Shown here: piece by piece, positions 45,695 to 53,862 of the stretch
How positions within the stretch are numbered: position 1 is the stretch's first letter
Layout of the letters: every line of letters starts with the position of its first letter
Notes under the pieces: generated by a model
Databases searched by the model: none
The model's input: only the letters and a program-made list of their open reading frames with translations
Told to the model about the DNA's origin: nothing
Source of the DNA: Arthrobacter sp. MAHUQ-56
GTDB lineage: Bacteria > Actinomycetota > Actinomycetes > Actinomycetales > Micrococcaceae
NCBI RefSeq assembly: GCF_019710585.1
Contig: NZ_JAIFZQ010000008.1
Coordinates: 1 to 64,000, forward strand
DNA: 64,000 nucleotides
Direction: 5' to 3'
Made by a program: the position numbers and the translations under genes

Positions 45695-46177
45695 TTGCAG
45701 GTACTGGACCCGACCGACAAGCGCATCCTCGCAGCGCTGGACGACGATCCCCGCATGCCCATCATGGTGCTCGCGCAGAAGCTGGGCCTGGCCCGCGGGA
45801 CCGTCCAGTCGCGCCTGGAGCGGATGACGGCATCAGGTGCCCTGCGCGCCAACAGCAGCAGGGTGGTCCCGGCAGCGCTGGGACGCGGCGTGGCTGCAGC
45901 GGTGAGCGCAGAGTTGGACCAGAGCCACCTCAACGAGGCCATCGCCGCACTGCGCGAAATCCCCGAAGTCCTGGAATGCCATGCCCCCGCGGGGGACACC
46001 GACCTGCTGATCCGCGTGGTGGCCACCAGCCCGGATGACCTGTACCGGGTGTCCGAGGAAATCCGGCTCTGCCCAGGAATCGTGCGCACGTCCACCAGCA
46101 TGTTCCTGCGGGAGGTCATTCCCTACCGCACCACCGGCCTGCTCAGCGACGGGGCGGACCGGGCCGGCCCTGGATAG
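45695..46177 (+). CDS. Lrp/AsnC-family regulator (first copy)
   Basis: 160 aa from a TTG start with AGGAAC 8 nt upstream, giving the usual VLDPTDKRILAALDDDPR opening; the open frame extends to an ATG at 45623 but with non-family residues. HTH at about residues 20-42 (LAQKLGLARGTVQSRLERM), then the RAM ligand-binding domain. No divergent neighbour suggests its target; the gene before gluQ is transcribed the other way. Confidence 0.85.
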   Translation: MQVLDPTDKRILAALDDDPRMPIMVLAQKLGLARGTVQSRLERMTASGALRANSSRVVPAALGRGVAAAVSAELDQSHLNEAIAALREIPEVLECHAPAGDTDLLIRVVATSPDDLYRVSEEIRLCPGIVRTSTSMFLREVIPYRTTGLLSDGADRAGPG

Positions 46178-46245
46178 CTCTCCCCATCGTCGAGGCCAGC
46201 CATCCCGGCTAGGCTGGCACGGGAGATCCTAACGGGGGGAAACAC

Positions 46246-47736
46246 ATGGCGGGGAACTTTTACGGCGGCGACGTGGCGCAGCTCCGGCAGCTCGCCAAGG
46301 AGCTGACCGGCAGCGCCAACCGGCTCAACGCTTTGGGCCAGCAGCTCAGCAGCAGCATCAGTTCCGGACTGTGGAAAGGGCGCGACGCCGAGAGGTTCCG
46401 CAGCGAGTGGACTTCTTCCCACGCCAAGCTGCTGAGGTCGGCCACGGCAGGGCTGGAATCGGCCTCCAAGGCGCTGTTGGCCAACGCGGACGAGCAGGAG
46501 AAGGCCAGCTCCCGGGGATCCGGCGGCGGGGCAGGCGGATCAGGAGGATCGGGCGCGGGCCCCTCCGGCGGCACGGCCCAGGACCTCACCGACACCCTGG
46601 CCGCCATGACGCCGGCAGAACGCCTCCAGTACCTCCAGAGCGACGAATTCAAGCAGTGGGCGCTGGCTCATCCCGATGCCGCCAAGGCTGCCCTGGATGC
46701 GGCCGCCGACTCAGGGCTCATCGCTAAGAAGTCCCCCGTTTACGCTGATTTCCTGGGCTCGTACTGGAACAACCAGGCCATGCGGCAGATGGGAATCGAC
46801 CCTTCGGACTGGGACACCGCCAAGGGCACGGAATACAACTGGGACACCATCCGGAGCGTCTACGACTTCTACGGCCAGGCCTACCTCGCCAACCCGGACC
46901 TCCAGTGGGCAGGCATGGCCAATATGATCGGCCCATCCTTCGCGGGTGGATTCCGGGATATGGCCATGCTCCGGGACCTGGCACAACAGATCACGGACAA
47001 CCCTGCCTCGGACATACCCCTGCCGGTCCTGGACCAGCTGGAGCAGCTGGCCGGCATGACCGACCAGGAAATCCGCTACTACGAAACCAGCATGCTGGAC
47101 ATGAACAAGGAGATCTTCCTTGACCAGGCACGCCAGCACCAGGCCTACCTCAGCGGCGGCATCGACGAGATCAACCGGCTCCGCGACTCCGGCGCCATTG
47201 ATCCGGACACGGCCCGGGCGTGGGCTGACATCGACTCCGGCGACCCCGCCCGTGTGCAGGACGGAAACACCGTGCTGCTGTACCGCGAGCAGAACGACAT
47301 CATCGCGGACGACTACGACAACATGCGCGGCCATCCCGGCGGCGAAGCCGTTACCTACATGGTGACGCTCGCCGGCGAGCCCTCCATCCCCGGCGCGAGG
47401 AGCTACCCGGAGGTGTTCCCGTACAGCTTCAGCGTCGAAAGCCCGGGCCCGGAGAACATCCCCTTCACCTCATGGGACAACCCCGCCCAGTTCCGCACCG
47501 ACTTCACCACCGGATTCCCCGACGGCAACATTGCCAATGCCGACCAGCGCTGGGAGCTGATCCGGCAGGACACGCTTCCGGCCTACCAGCACCTGCTGGC
47601 CACCGATCCGGACCGCGCCGCGCAGATCATCGGCTCGGACTTCGACGGCCGCGTGGACCAGTACCGGCCCACCAACAACATTCCGCAGATCATGGACCGG
47701 TTCCTGGACGGATTCGACGCGGAGGTCCACCAGTGA
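46246..47736 (+). CDS. WXG100-type protein with large C-terminal domain
   Basis: 496 aa. Residues 1-88 form a WXG100-like helical hairpin with Trp43-Lys-Gly45 in SGLWKGRDAERFRSEW. A Gly/Ser-rich linker (about 86-107) leads to a 390-residue domain rich in Asp, Tyr and Trp with no recognised motif; an AERLQYLQSDEF segment starts it. No signal peptide. Such proteins are exported by type VII (ESX) systems and the C-terminal part is often a toxin. The next gene, a lipoprotein, overlaps the stop (GTGA), so the pair is translated together. No type VII machinery gene lies in the window. Confidence 0.7.
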   Translation: MAGNFYGGDVAQLRQLAKELTGSANRLNALGQQLSSSISSGLWKGRDAERFRSEWTSSHAKLLRSATAGLESASKALLANADEQEKASSRGSGGGAGGSGGSGAGPSGGTAQDLTDTLAAMTPAERLQYLQSDEFKQWALAHPDAAKAALDAAADSGLIAKKSPVYADFLGSYWNNQAMRQMGIDPSDWDTAKGTEYNWDTIRSVYDFYGQAYLANPDLQWAGMANMIGPSFAGGFRDMAMLRDLAQQITDNPASDIPLPVLDQLEQLAGMTDQEIRYYETSMLDMNKEIFLDQARQHQAYLSGGIDEINRLRDSGAIDPDTARAWADIDSGDPARVQDGNTVLLYREQNDIIADDYDNMRGHPGGEAVTYMVTLAGEPSIPGARSYPEVFPYSFSVESPGPENIPFTSWDNPAQFRTDFTTGFPDGNIANADQRWELIRQDTLPAYQHLLATDPDRAAQIIGSDFDGRVDQYRPTNNIPQIMDRFLDGFDAEVHQ

Positions 47737-48362
47737 CCCCGCCGCCTGCAGTCCTTGCCCTTCTTGCAGCCCTTGCCCTGGCGGGCTGCTCGCCTGCCGC
47801 CCCACCACCTGCCAGCCCGTCCGCCACCCCACCTTCCGCAGGGAGCACCGTGAAAACTTCCGAATTCTCCACCCTCGATGCCGCCGGCGTGGACGCCATC
47901 CGGGACAGCATGACCGCGCGCCTGGATATGAGGTCCGGAACGCTGCAGAAGGCGGCCGTCAGGTTGACCGATGACAGCTTCGGTCCCGAAATCAATACGC
48001 GGGACAGCGGGAAGATTTCGTTGACCATCGCCGGCCCGTCCGGCGACATCTCGGCCGAAACTGACCGCATCCGCTTCAACACCACGCAGTCACGGCCGGA
48101 CTTCCGCGAGGTGACCTACTTCCTGACGGCCTCTTCACTGGAGGAGTACATCGGCCTCATCAGGGACGGCGTGGCGAGGTACGGCATCGACCCCGAATCG
48201 GCCGAGGGGTGGATCAGCAGCGCGCAGGGCAACCCCGGCACCAAGAGCGACTTTTCCATCACCTCCGGCACCAGCACGGGCCTTGAGGTGAATTACGACC
48301 TTCGGTACGACGGCAGCAAGGACACCCAGGTCATCATCGTGCACGTCCATCCGCTGGCGTAG
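47733..48362 (+). CDS. lipoprotein coupled to the WXG100-type protein
   Basis: 209 aa from the GTG at 47733, overlapping the upstream stop. Signal peptide with lipobox LAGC at about residue 19, then a short Pro/Ala/Ser linker and a mixed alpha/beta domain. No domain recognised. It could be an immunity protein located outside the membrane, or a co-factor of the exported partner. Its close coupling is the main evidence of a shared function. Confidence 0.7.
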   Translation: MTPPPAVLALLAALALAGCSPAAPPPASPSATPPSAGSTVKTSEFSTLDAAGVDAIRDSMTARLDMRSGTLQKAAVRLTDDSFGPEINTRDSGKISLTIAGPSGDISAETDRIRFNTTQSRPDFREVTYFLTASSLEEYIGLIRDGVARYGIDPESAEGWISSAQGNPGTKSDFSITSGTSTGLEVNYDLRYDGSKDTQVIIVHVHPLA

Positions 48363-48389
48363 CCGGCCCCGGCCGCCTGGCTGTCATAC

Positions 48390-48845
48390 CTACACCGGCG
48401 GCCCGGCGTTGGACTTCAGGTTCTTCATCACCAGGGTGGACGTCAGCCGCTCCACCCCGGGCAGGGATGTCAGCTCGGTGTCGTAGAAGCGCTGGTACGC
48501 CGGCAGGTCCTCGGCAATGACCTTCAGCAGGTAGTCCGGCGATCCGAACAGCCGCTGCGCCTCCACGATGTTGGGATTGTCCGCAACGCGGTTCTCGAAG
48601 ATCTCCATCGTGGGCCGGTCCACCTGCCGGAGCGTAACAAAGACAATCGCCTCGAACCCCAGGCCCACGGCGGCAGGATCGACGTCCGCCTTGTACCCGC
48701 GGATCACGCCTGACTGTTCCAGGTCGCGCAGCCGGCGGTGGCACGGCGCCACGGTCAGGCCCACCTTCCCGGCAAGCGCGGTGGCAGTCATCCGGCCGTC
48801 CTCCTGCAGGTGCCGCAAAATATTCCTGTCGATTGCATCAATCAC
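48390..48845 (-). CDS. Lrp/AsnC-family regulator (second copy)
   Basis: 151 aa from a GTG start. HTH at about residues 20-42 (ALAGKVGLTVAPCHRRLRDLEQSG) followed by the RAM domain VFVTLRQVDRPTMEIFENRV. It is divergent from a LysE-family exporter, the classical arrangement in which an Lrp/LysG-like regulator senses an amino acid and induces its export. Likely target: the exporter promoter in the 107-nt gap. Confidence 0.9.
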   Translation of the reverse strand: MIDAIDRNILRHLQEDGRMTATALAGKVGLTVAPCHRRLRDLEQSGVIRGYKADVDPAAVGLGFEAIVFVTLRQVDRPTMEIFENRVADNPNIVEAQRLFGSPDYLLKVIAEDLPAYQRFYDTELTSLPGVERLTSTLVMKNLKSNAGPPV

Positions 48846-48952
48846 GCAATAAACATACTGCCTAAACGGTGAGGCGGGCGAAAAAAGGACAGCACTTTTG
48901 GCCCGGTTCTCCCTATGGTTGCTCCTGAGAGCCCTTCGACAGGAGAAACCCG

Positions 48953-49594
48953 ATGAATCCGCAGCTGTTCCTGGCCTTCCTGGTGGTGGCCGCAGCCCTT
49001 GCCTGCACGCCCGGCGTCGACTGGGCCTACACCATCGCGGCGGGCCTCCGGCAGCGGAGTTTCATTCCGGCCGTGGCCGGGCTCTGCGGCGGCTATGTCC
49101 TCCACACCGTCCTGCTGGTGGCAGGGCTGGCCGCGGTGCTCGCCGGCATGCCCGGAGTCCTGGCCTGGATCACGCTGGCTGGTGCGGCCTACCTGTTGTG
49201 GCTTGGGGTGGGCACGCTCCGGTCCTGGCGGGGGGCCAGCTTCAGTGCGGCCGCAGCCACCGGCAACGGCACCCAACTGCGGACATTCCTGCAGGGCATG
49301 GGCACCAGCGGCATCAACCCGAAGGGCCTGCTCTTCTATGTTGCCCTCATTCCGCAGTTCGTCAGCGCCGACGCCGCCTTGCCCGTTCCGGTGCAGTCAG
49401 GCCTGCTGGGCATGACGTTCGTGGCACTGGCGGCCCTGGTGTACACGGTGGTGGCACTTCTCTCCCGCAGCCTGCTGCACAGCAGGCCCGGGGCTGCCCG
49501 GGCAGTGACCTTGGCCAGCGGCATCATCATGGTGGCTCTGGGCGCTGTGCTCCTCGGTGAGCAGCTGCTTCCGTTCCTGGCTGGCCGCTCCTAG
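48953..49594 (+). CDS. LysE/RhtB-family amino-acid exporter
   Basis: 213 aa, six helices. LACTPGVDWAYTIAAGLRQ is the family motif (with a VD variant of the usual PGPD) and NPKGLLFYVALIPQFV the second. Exports amino acids or related metabolites when in excess. Divergent from the Lrp gene. Its 3' end overlaps that of the next, convergent gene by 4 nt. Confidence 0.9.
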   Translation: MNPQLFLAFLVVAAALACTPGVDWAYTIAAGLRQRSFIPAVAGLCGGYVLHTVLLVAGLAAVLAGMPGVLAWITLAGAAYLLWLGVGTLRSWRGASFSAAAATGNGTQLRTFLQGMGTSGINPKGLLFYVALIPQFVSADAALPVPVQSGLLGMTFVALAALVYTVVALLSRSLLHSRPGAARAVTLASGIIMVALGAVLLGEQLLPFLAGRS

Positions 49595-50568
49595 TCCCCG
49601 CTGAGCTCCTTCCAGTCCTGCTCCCAGATCCGGCGCATTTCCTCGTCCTTGCGGATGGGCGCCGGCGCTTCCAGCTCGCGCTGCGGTTCCGGGTCGCCGC
49701 GGCGGCGTCCCCAGTCGCGCGGGTTCAGGGACCGGCGGCTTGATTCGAGCACCAGCAGCGCCCGGTCCGTCAGGGCGTCGTTCCGCAGTGCCAGGTGCGT
49801 CTTGCGGCGGCGCAGGACCTCGGCGATAGCCTGGTGCGCAGCATCCAGCCGGCCTTCCCGGCGCAGCGCGCGGGCGCGGACCAACAGCAGGGCGGCGGAG
49901 AGATCGTCCGCGTTCAGCAGGCCTTCCGTCCAGTCGATCACCGTGCGGCTGCGACCCAGGGTGAGGGCAAGGGAGCAGCGTGCCAGCGCCATGGGGAGCG
50001 ACGGCGGCAGGCCCGCCAGTGCGTCCAGCGCAGCTTCCGTGCGCCCGGTTTCGCGCAGCGAGTGGGCCAGGGCCAGGAACACCGATTCCTCGCTGAACAG
50101 GACCGGAATTTCCACCCGCTCGGCCAGCTCGATCCTCGTGACGATCCTGGTGAGGTAGGTGGACGAGTAGCGGTTGGCTTCCTCGTCATTTCTGGTGGTG
50201 AGCCCGCGCTGGAGGAGTTCGGAGGCGCGCAGGTAGCCACCGTGCTTGTAGGCGAGCAGCCCGGCCATCAGGTAGCAGAGCCCCGCCCAGCCGGGGTAGG
50301 CACGCGCCAGGGTGATCAGCCGCTCAGGTTCGCGGCTGGTGAAGACTGCCTCGTGCACGGCTTTGGCAGGCTTGGGCAGGAGCCGCTTGAGCCGGGGCAC
50401 TTCGCCGTCGATGGACAGCAGCGCCGGGTTGCGTCCGCCAAGAACTCCGTTCAGCAGGCCGCCCACCCCGCCGGCAAGGTCATGGACCGGCGTGCGCAGC
50501 TGTGCCTGGCCAAAAGGCGTGAGGTCCCGGCTGTCCCAGTAGATCGGTGCGGTGTCCCCGGCGGTCAT
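49591..50568 (-). CDS. hypothetical TPR-like protein
   Basis: 325 aa, all helical. Repeated helical hairpins (for example LARAYPGWAGLCYLMAGLLAYKHGGYLRASELLQRGL and VFLALAHSLRETGRTEAALDALAGL in parts) suggest tetratricopeptide-type repeats between residues 85 and 265. The C-terminus is charged. No signal peptide. Function unknown. Confidence 0.6.
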   Translation of the reverse strand: MTAGDTAPIYWDSRDLTPFGQAQLRTPVHDLAGGVGGLLNGVLGGRNPALLSIDGEVPRLKRLLPKPAKAVHEAVFTSREPERLITLARAYPGWAGLCYLMAGLLAYKHGGYLRASELLQRGLTTRNDEEANRYSSTYLTRIVTRIELAERVEIPVLFSEESVFLALAHSLRETGRTEAALDALAGLPPSLPMALARCSLALTLGRSRTVIDWTEGLLNADDLSAALLLVRARALRREGRLDAAHQAIAEVLRRRKTHLALRNDALTDRALLVLESSRRSLNPRDWGRRRGDPEPQRELEAPAPIRKDEEMRRIWEQDWKELSGD

Positions 50569-50594
50569 CCCTCCATGCTAGCCGGGACGATCCG

Positions 50595-50981
50595 TCACGT
50601 CCGCGCCATGAACCATTCGGTAAAGGACCTGGCGCGGCCGGACCCGTCGAACGTGATGACCCACAGGTTGTCGTAGGTGGGCCGGCCGCCGGAGTACGTG
50701 GTGACACCCTTGACGAAGGCCGTGTCACCGTCGGTCCCGAGCAGCTCCCAGCTGAACGTCCAGTCGGCCGGTTCGTCGCGGGCGGCGAGCCAGCCCGCAA
50801 CAATCCCGTCCTGGCCCTCCCAGGGCTCGGGGTCATGGGGCCGGGTCTCGTAGACCGCGTCAGGGGTGAAGAGGGCACGGATGTCCCCGGCATCGTTGCT
50901 GGTCCACGCCGCCTGGTATTTGGCCATCCAGGCGTGGACCGTTTCGCGGGCAAGGTCCCGGGCTGAAGCTGGGTGGGTCAT
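50595..50981 (-). CDS. SnoaL/NTF2-like protein
   Basis: 128 aa. One alpha-plus-beta NTF2 domain: AWMAKYQAAWTSNDAGDIRALFTPDAVYETRP and EGQDGIVAGW, then DNLWVITFDGSGRARSFTEWF. These serve as small isomerases, hydrolases or binding proteins; nothing narrows the choice here. Confidence 0.8.
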   Translation of the reverse strand: MTHPASARDLARETVHAWMAKYQAAWTSNDAGDIRALFTPDAVYETRPHDPEPWEGQDGIVAGWLAARDEPADWTFSWELLGTDGDTAFVKGVTTYSGGRPTYDNLWVITFDGSGRARSFTEWFMART

Positions 50982-51021
50982 GCCTTGGTTTTACCCGCGG
51001 GAGACCCCGCGCGCAACGCAT

Positions 51022-51525
51022 TCAGCCGTTGGCCGCGGCAATCCACACGCCAATGACCCAGGTGCTTGCCGCAAGGCATGCCAGCCCAAACTCGGCGAGC
51101 ATCCCCAGGCCGGTGGCTTTCAGGGCTGCCCAGCTGGAGCGCGCCGCCGTCGAAAGGTTCCTGGTGCGGAGGAACTCGCCGGCCAGCAAGCCGGCGGCAA
51201 ACCCGGCAAAAAGCCCCACCACCGGGATGATGAACATCCCCACCGCGCCCGCAACCAAGGCCACGACGATGCTGCGGCTGGGAATGGCGTGCTGCTTGAG
51301 TCTCCTGCCGGTGAGGACGGCGCTGGCCGCCATGCCTGCGGCGACGAAGACCATGGCAACCGCAAAGACCACCCATCCTGCCGTCCCGGCGCCGCCCCAG
51401 ATGGCCCACGCCAGCAGGCTCACGCCGATCAGGACGCTTCCCGGAAGGACGGGGATGATGGTGCCGGCCACGCCCACCAGGATCGCCAGGCCGCACAGGA
51501 TGGTCACCACTGTCTCGGAACTCAT
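51022..51525 (-). CDS. DUF456 membrane protein
   Basis: 167 aa. The family pattern VGVAGTIIPVLPGSVLIGVSLLAWA at the N-terminus and VVGLFAGFAAGLLAGEFLRTRN in the middle identifies DUF456. Four to five helices. Function unknown. Confidence 0.85.
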   Translation of the reverse strand: MSSETVVTILCGLAILVGVAGTIIPVLPGSVLIGVSLLAWAIWGGAGTAGWVVFAVAMVFVAAGMAASAVLTGRRLKQHAIPSRSIVVALVAGAVGMFIIPVVGLFAGFAAGLLAGEFLRTRNLSTAARSSWAALKATGLGMLAEFGLACLAASTWVIGVWIAAANG

Positions 51526-51574
51526 GGCCCCAGTCTAGGGGCCGGACCTAACGCGCCCCCCTGCTTGGAACGCG

Positions 51575-51608
51575 CGGCGGCGCCTCCTTCCGCAAGGAGG
51601 CGCCGCCG
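51575..51608 (-). terminator. intrinsic terminator after the malic enzyme gene
   Basis: CGGCGGCGCCTCCTT (51575-51589) and AAGGAGGCGCCGCCG (51594-51608) form a perfect 15-bp stem with a CCGC loop, 22 nt after the malic enzyme stop on the minus strand. Confidence 0.75.
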
Positions 51609-51630
51609 TCGTGGTTTCCGCTGGGAAGTG

Positions 51631-52830
51631 CTACTCCGCTTCCACGGCGGCTGCCACCGCTGCGGTGACGGCCGGAGCCACGCGCGGGTCCAGCGGGCTG
51701 GGCACGATGTAGTCGGCCGAGAGGTCCTCGGCCGCCAGTTCGGCGATCGCCCGGGCGGCTGCCAGCTTCATGGCCGGCGTGATGCGGCGGGCACCGGCAT
51801 CCAGTGCGCCGCGGAAGATGCCGGGGAACGCCAGGACGTTGTTGATCTGGTTGGGGAAGTCGCTGCGCCCGGTGGCCACCACGGCGGCGTACTTCACGGC
51901 AACCTCGGGCAGGACCTCCGGATCCGGGTTCGAGAGCGCGAAGACGATGGCGTCCTCGTTCATCGAGGCCAGGTGCGCCTCATCCAGCTTGGACGAGGAG
52001 ACGCCGATGAAGACGTCGGCTCCGGCCAGCGCCTCGGCAGGACCGCCTGCCAGGCGGCGGGGGTTGCTGCGGACGGCGATATCGGCCTTCTTGCTGGCCG
52101 GGTCCGCGGCAAGGTCCTCGCGGGTGGTGTTGATGATGCCACGGGAGTCCAGCAGGACGACGTCGCTGATGCCGGCCGCCAGCAGGATTTCGGCGACGGC
52201 GATGCCGGCGGCACCTGCACCGGAAACCACTACCTTGAGGCCCTCAAGTCCGCGCCCGGTCACCTTGGCGGCGTTGGTCAGCGCGGCGAGGGCCACGACG
52301 GCGGTGCCGTGCTGGTCGTCGTGCATGACCGGGCAATCCAGTGCCTCGATCAGCTTTTCCTCGAGCTCGAAGCAGCGGGGGGCGGAGATGTCCTCCAGGT
52401 TGACGGCACCGAAGCTGGGGCGCAGCCGGACCAGGGTCTCCACGATCTCGTCCACGTCGGTGGTGTTCAGCACCAGCGGAATGGAGTCGAGGTCGCCGAA
52501 GGTCTTGAACAGCGCGGACTTGCCTTCCATCACGGGCAGGGAGGCGCTGGCGCCGATGTTGCCCAGGCCCAGGACGGCCGTGCCGTCGCTGACGACGACC
52601 ACCAGGCGCTCGGCCCACGTGAGGGTGCGCGCGAGTTCGGGCTTGGCGTGGATGGCGCGGCTGACCTCCGCAACGCCGGGCGTGTAGGCGATGGACAGGT
52701 CGCGCTTGTTGGACAGCGGGGCGGTGGTGCCGATGGTCAGCTTGCCGCCCTGGTGCGCGCCGAAGATCTCGTCTTCGGTCAGCGGGGCGGTAGCGGAATC
52801 GTCAATGGCGGTGATTGCGTCAATGGACAC
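51631..52830 (-). CDS. NAD(P)-dependent malic enzyme
   Basis: 399 aa from the GTG at 52830, with AGGAGAC a few bases upstream; the frame stays open 11 codons more. Malic N-domain TTAPLSNKRDLSIAYTPGVAEVSR and catalytic EKLIEALDCPVMHDDQHGTAVV, then NAD-binding VVSGAGAAGIAVAEILL. The single-domain length of about 400 fits the short bacterial malic enzymes without a phosphotransacetylase domain. Converts malate to pyruvate and CO2, making reducing power. Confidence 0.93.
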   Translation of the reverse strand: MSIDAITAIDDSATAPLTEDEIFGAHQGGKLTIGTTAPLSNKRDLSIAYTPGVAEVSRAIHAKPELARTLTWAERLVVVVSDGTAVLGLGNIGASASLPVMEGKSALFKTFGDLDSIPLVLNTTDVDEIVETLVRLRPSFGAVNLEDISAPRCFELEEKLIEALDCPVMHDDQHGTAVVALAALTNAAKVTGRGLEGLKVVVSGAGAAGIAVAEILLAAGISDVVLLDSRGIINTTREDLAADPASKKADIAVRSNPRRLAGGPAEALAGADVFIGVSSSKLDEAHLASMNEDAIVFALSNPDPEVLPEVAVKYAAVVATGRSDFPNQINNVLAFPGIFRGALDAGARRITPAMKLAAARAIAELAAEDLSADYIVPSPLDPRVAPAVTAAVAAAVEAE

Positions 52831-53116
52831 GTCGTTGTCTCCTGGTGCTCGCCGTGGGCACACGGCTCATGGGGCCCGGGCCCGGCCGGGCCCAAGCGTG
52901 GGAAATGGTGCGACAGGAAACCCAGGGGTGGCGGGTCCGTGGGAACGCTGGGGATGTTCACTCCCTGTTGCTCCGGTGGCACCATCGTAGGCAAGCCCGG
53001 CAGCCCGGCGGGCCGGAGACGACATCACGCACCCGCGCCAAAACGTTTAATCACCGCTTCTAGTGACGGGGGTCACGCCATTATGGACGATTTAATGGGC
53101 TATTGGTCTAGACCGA
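52831..53116. other. malic enzyme upstream region
   Basis: About 286 nt of non-coding DNA between the malic enzyme and TetR genes on the minus strand. The part from 53040 to 53116 is distinctly AT-richer than the surroundings and carries two operator-like palindromes listed separately. No hairpin terminator for tetR is seen. Confidence 0.5.
53062..53077. promoter_or_regulatory. CRP/GlxR-like operator
   Basis: AGTGACGGGGGTCACG contains GTGA-N6-TCAC, the core of the CRP/GlxR-type consensus TGTGA-N6-TCACA (8 of 10 consensus bases). It lies 232 nt before the malic enzyme GTG. cAMP-type regulators of this group control carbon metabolism in actinobacteria. Confidence 0.45.
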
Positions 53117-53117
53117 T
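53102..53117. promoter_or_regulatory. DasR-like (dre) operator
   Basis: ATTGGTCTAGACCGAT matches the Streptomyces DasR site ACTGGTCTAGACCAGT at 13 of 16 positions, including the whole TGGTCTAGACC core. DasR is the N-acetylglucosamine-responsive GntR-type repressor. The site abuts the 3' end of tetR and lies about 270 nt before malic enzyme. Confidence 0.5.
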
Positions 53118-53779
53118 TACGCGCTTTTGGTGAGTGTTAACCCTGCTTCCGCAGCGGGTGACAACCGTGCGCACGCCTTTTTCAGGTCTTCCTCGGCCTC
53201 AAACAGGGACAGCCGGCGGTTCCGGACGGACTGGACCAGACCAGTGACGGTCAGGAGCAGCACCCGGGCTCCCACCGCATCGCCGCTGGCTCCGAAGACC
53301 AGCTTTTCGCTGAGCGCGTCGATCTCGCGCAGGAGCTCGGTGGTGTCCCGGTCCGGAACGTATACGCCCCGGCTCAGGCACTGTTCCACCGCCGGCTGCA
53401 TGACCCGCATATGGAAAATCTCCATCAGCAGGCCGGACAGGGCACGCCCCCGGAAGCGGGTGGAGGAACCCGCGGCACCCGTCTGCAGCTCATCGAGCTG
53501 GTGCCGGTACAGGGCGAGCATCAGGTGCGTAGGCGAGGGAAAGTACCGGTAGAGGGTGCCCAGCGGAACATCTGCCTTCCCGGCCACTGCGGACAACTCC
53601 ACCGAGTCGAGCCCCTTGCGGGCGAACCCCGCCGCGGTATCGAGGATCCGCGCATACCGGAGACGCTGGCGGGGAGCGGAAGGCCTGGCGGCCATGGGCG
53701 GATGATCTGAAAAAGTCTCGGGCATCAGCATTCCGGGGTTGTCTGGTAGGGGCCTGCTGCCTGGAGCGCCCCCATCCAT
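53117..53779 (-). CDS. TetR-family transcriptional regulator
   Basis: 220 aa as drawn. HTH at about residues 38-83: RQRLRYARILDTAAGFARKGLDSVELSAVAGKADVPLGTLYRYFPS (in two parts). The C-terminal region is helical and KstR-like in layout. The first 28 residues are poor in predicted structure, so starts at codon 17 or 29 are also possible. No clear target; MFS transporter gene 53863 is downstream in the same direction with an 83-nt gap. Confidence 0.85.
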   Translation of the reverse strand: MDGGAPGSRPLPDNPGMLMPETFSDHPPMAARPSAPRQRLRYARILDTAAGFARKGLDSVELSAVAGKADVPLGTLYRYFPSPTHLMLALYRHQLDELQTGAAGSSTRFRGRALSGLLMEIFHMRVMQPAVEQCLSRGVYVPDRDTTELLREIDALSEKLVFGASGDAVGARVLLLTVTGLVQSVRNRRLSLFEAEEDLKKACARLSPAAEAGLTLTKSA

Positions 53780-53862
53780 ACCGCCCTGCAGTCCGCCTCA
53801 ACTATACGCCACACGCCCGTGACCTCATTCGTCAGCAGCCTTACGGCCGAGTGGCGGGGATG

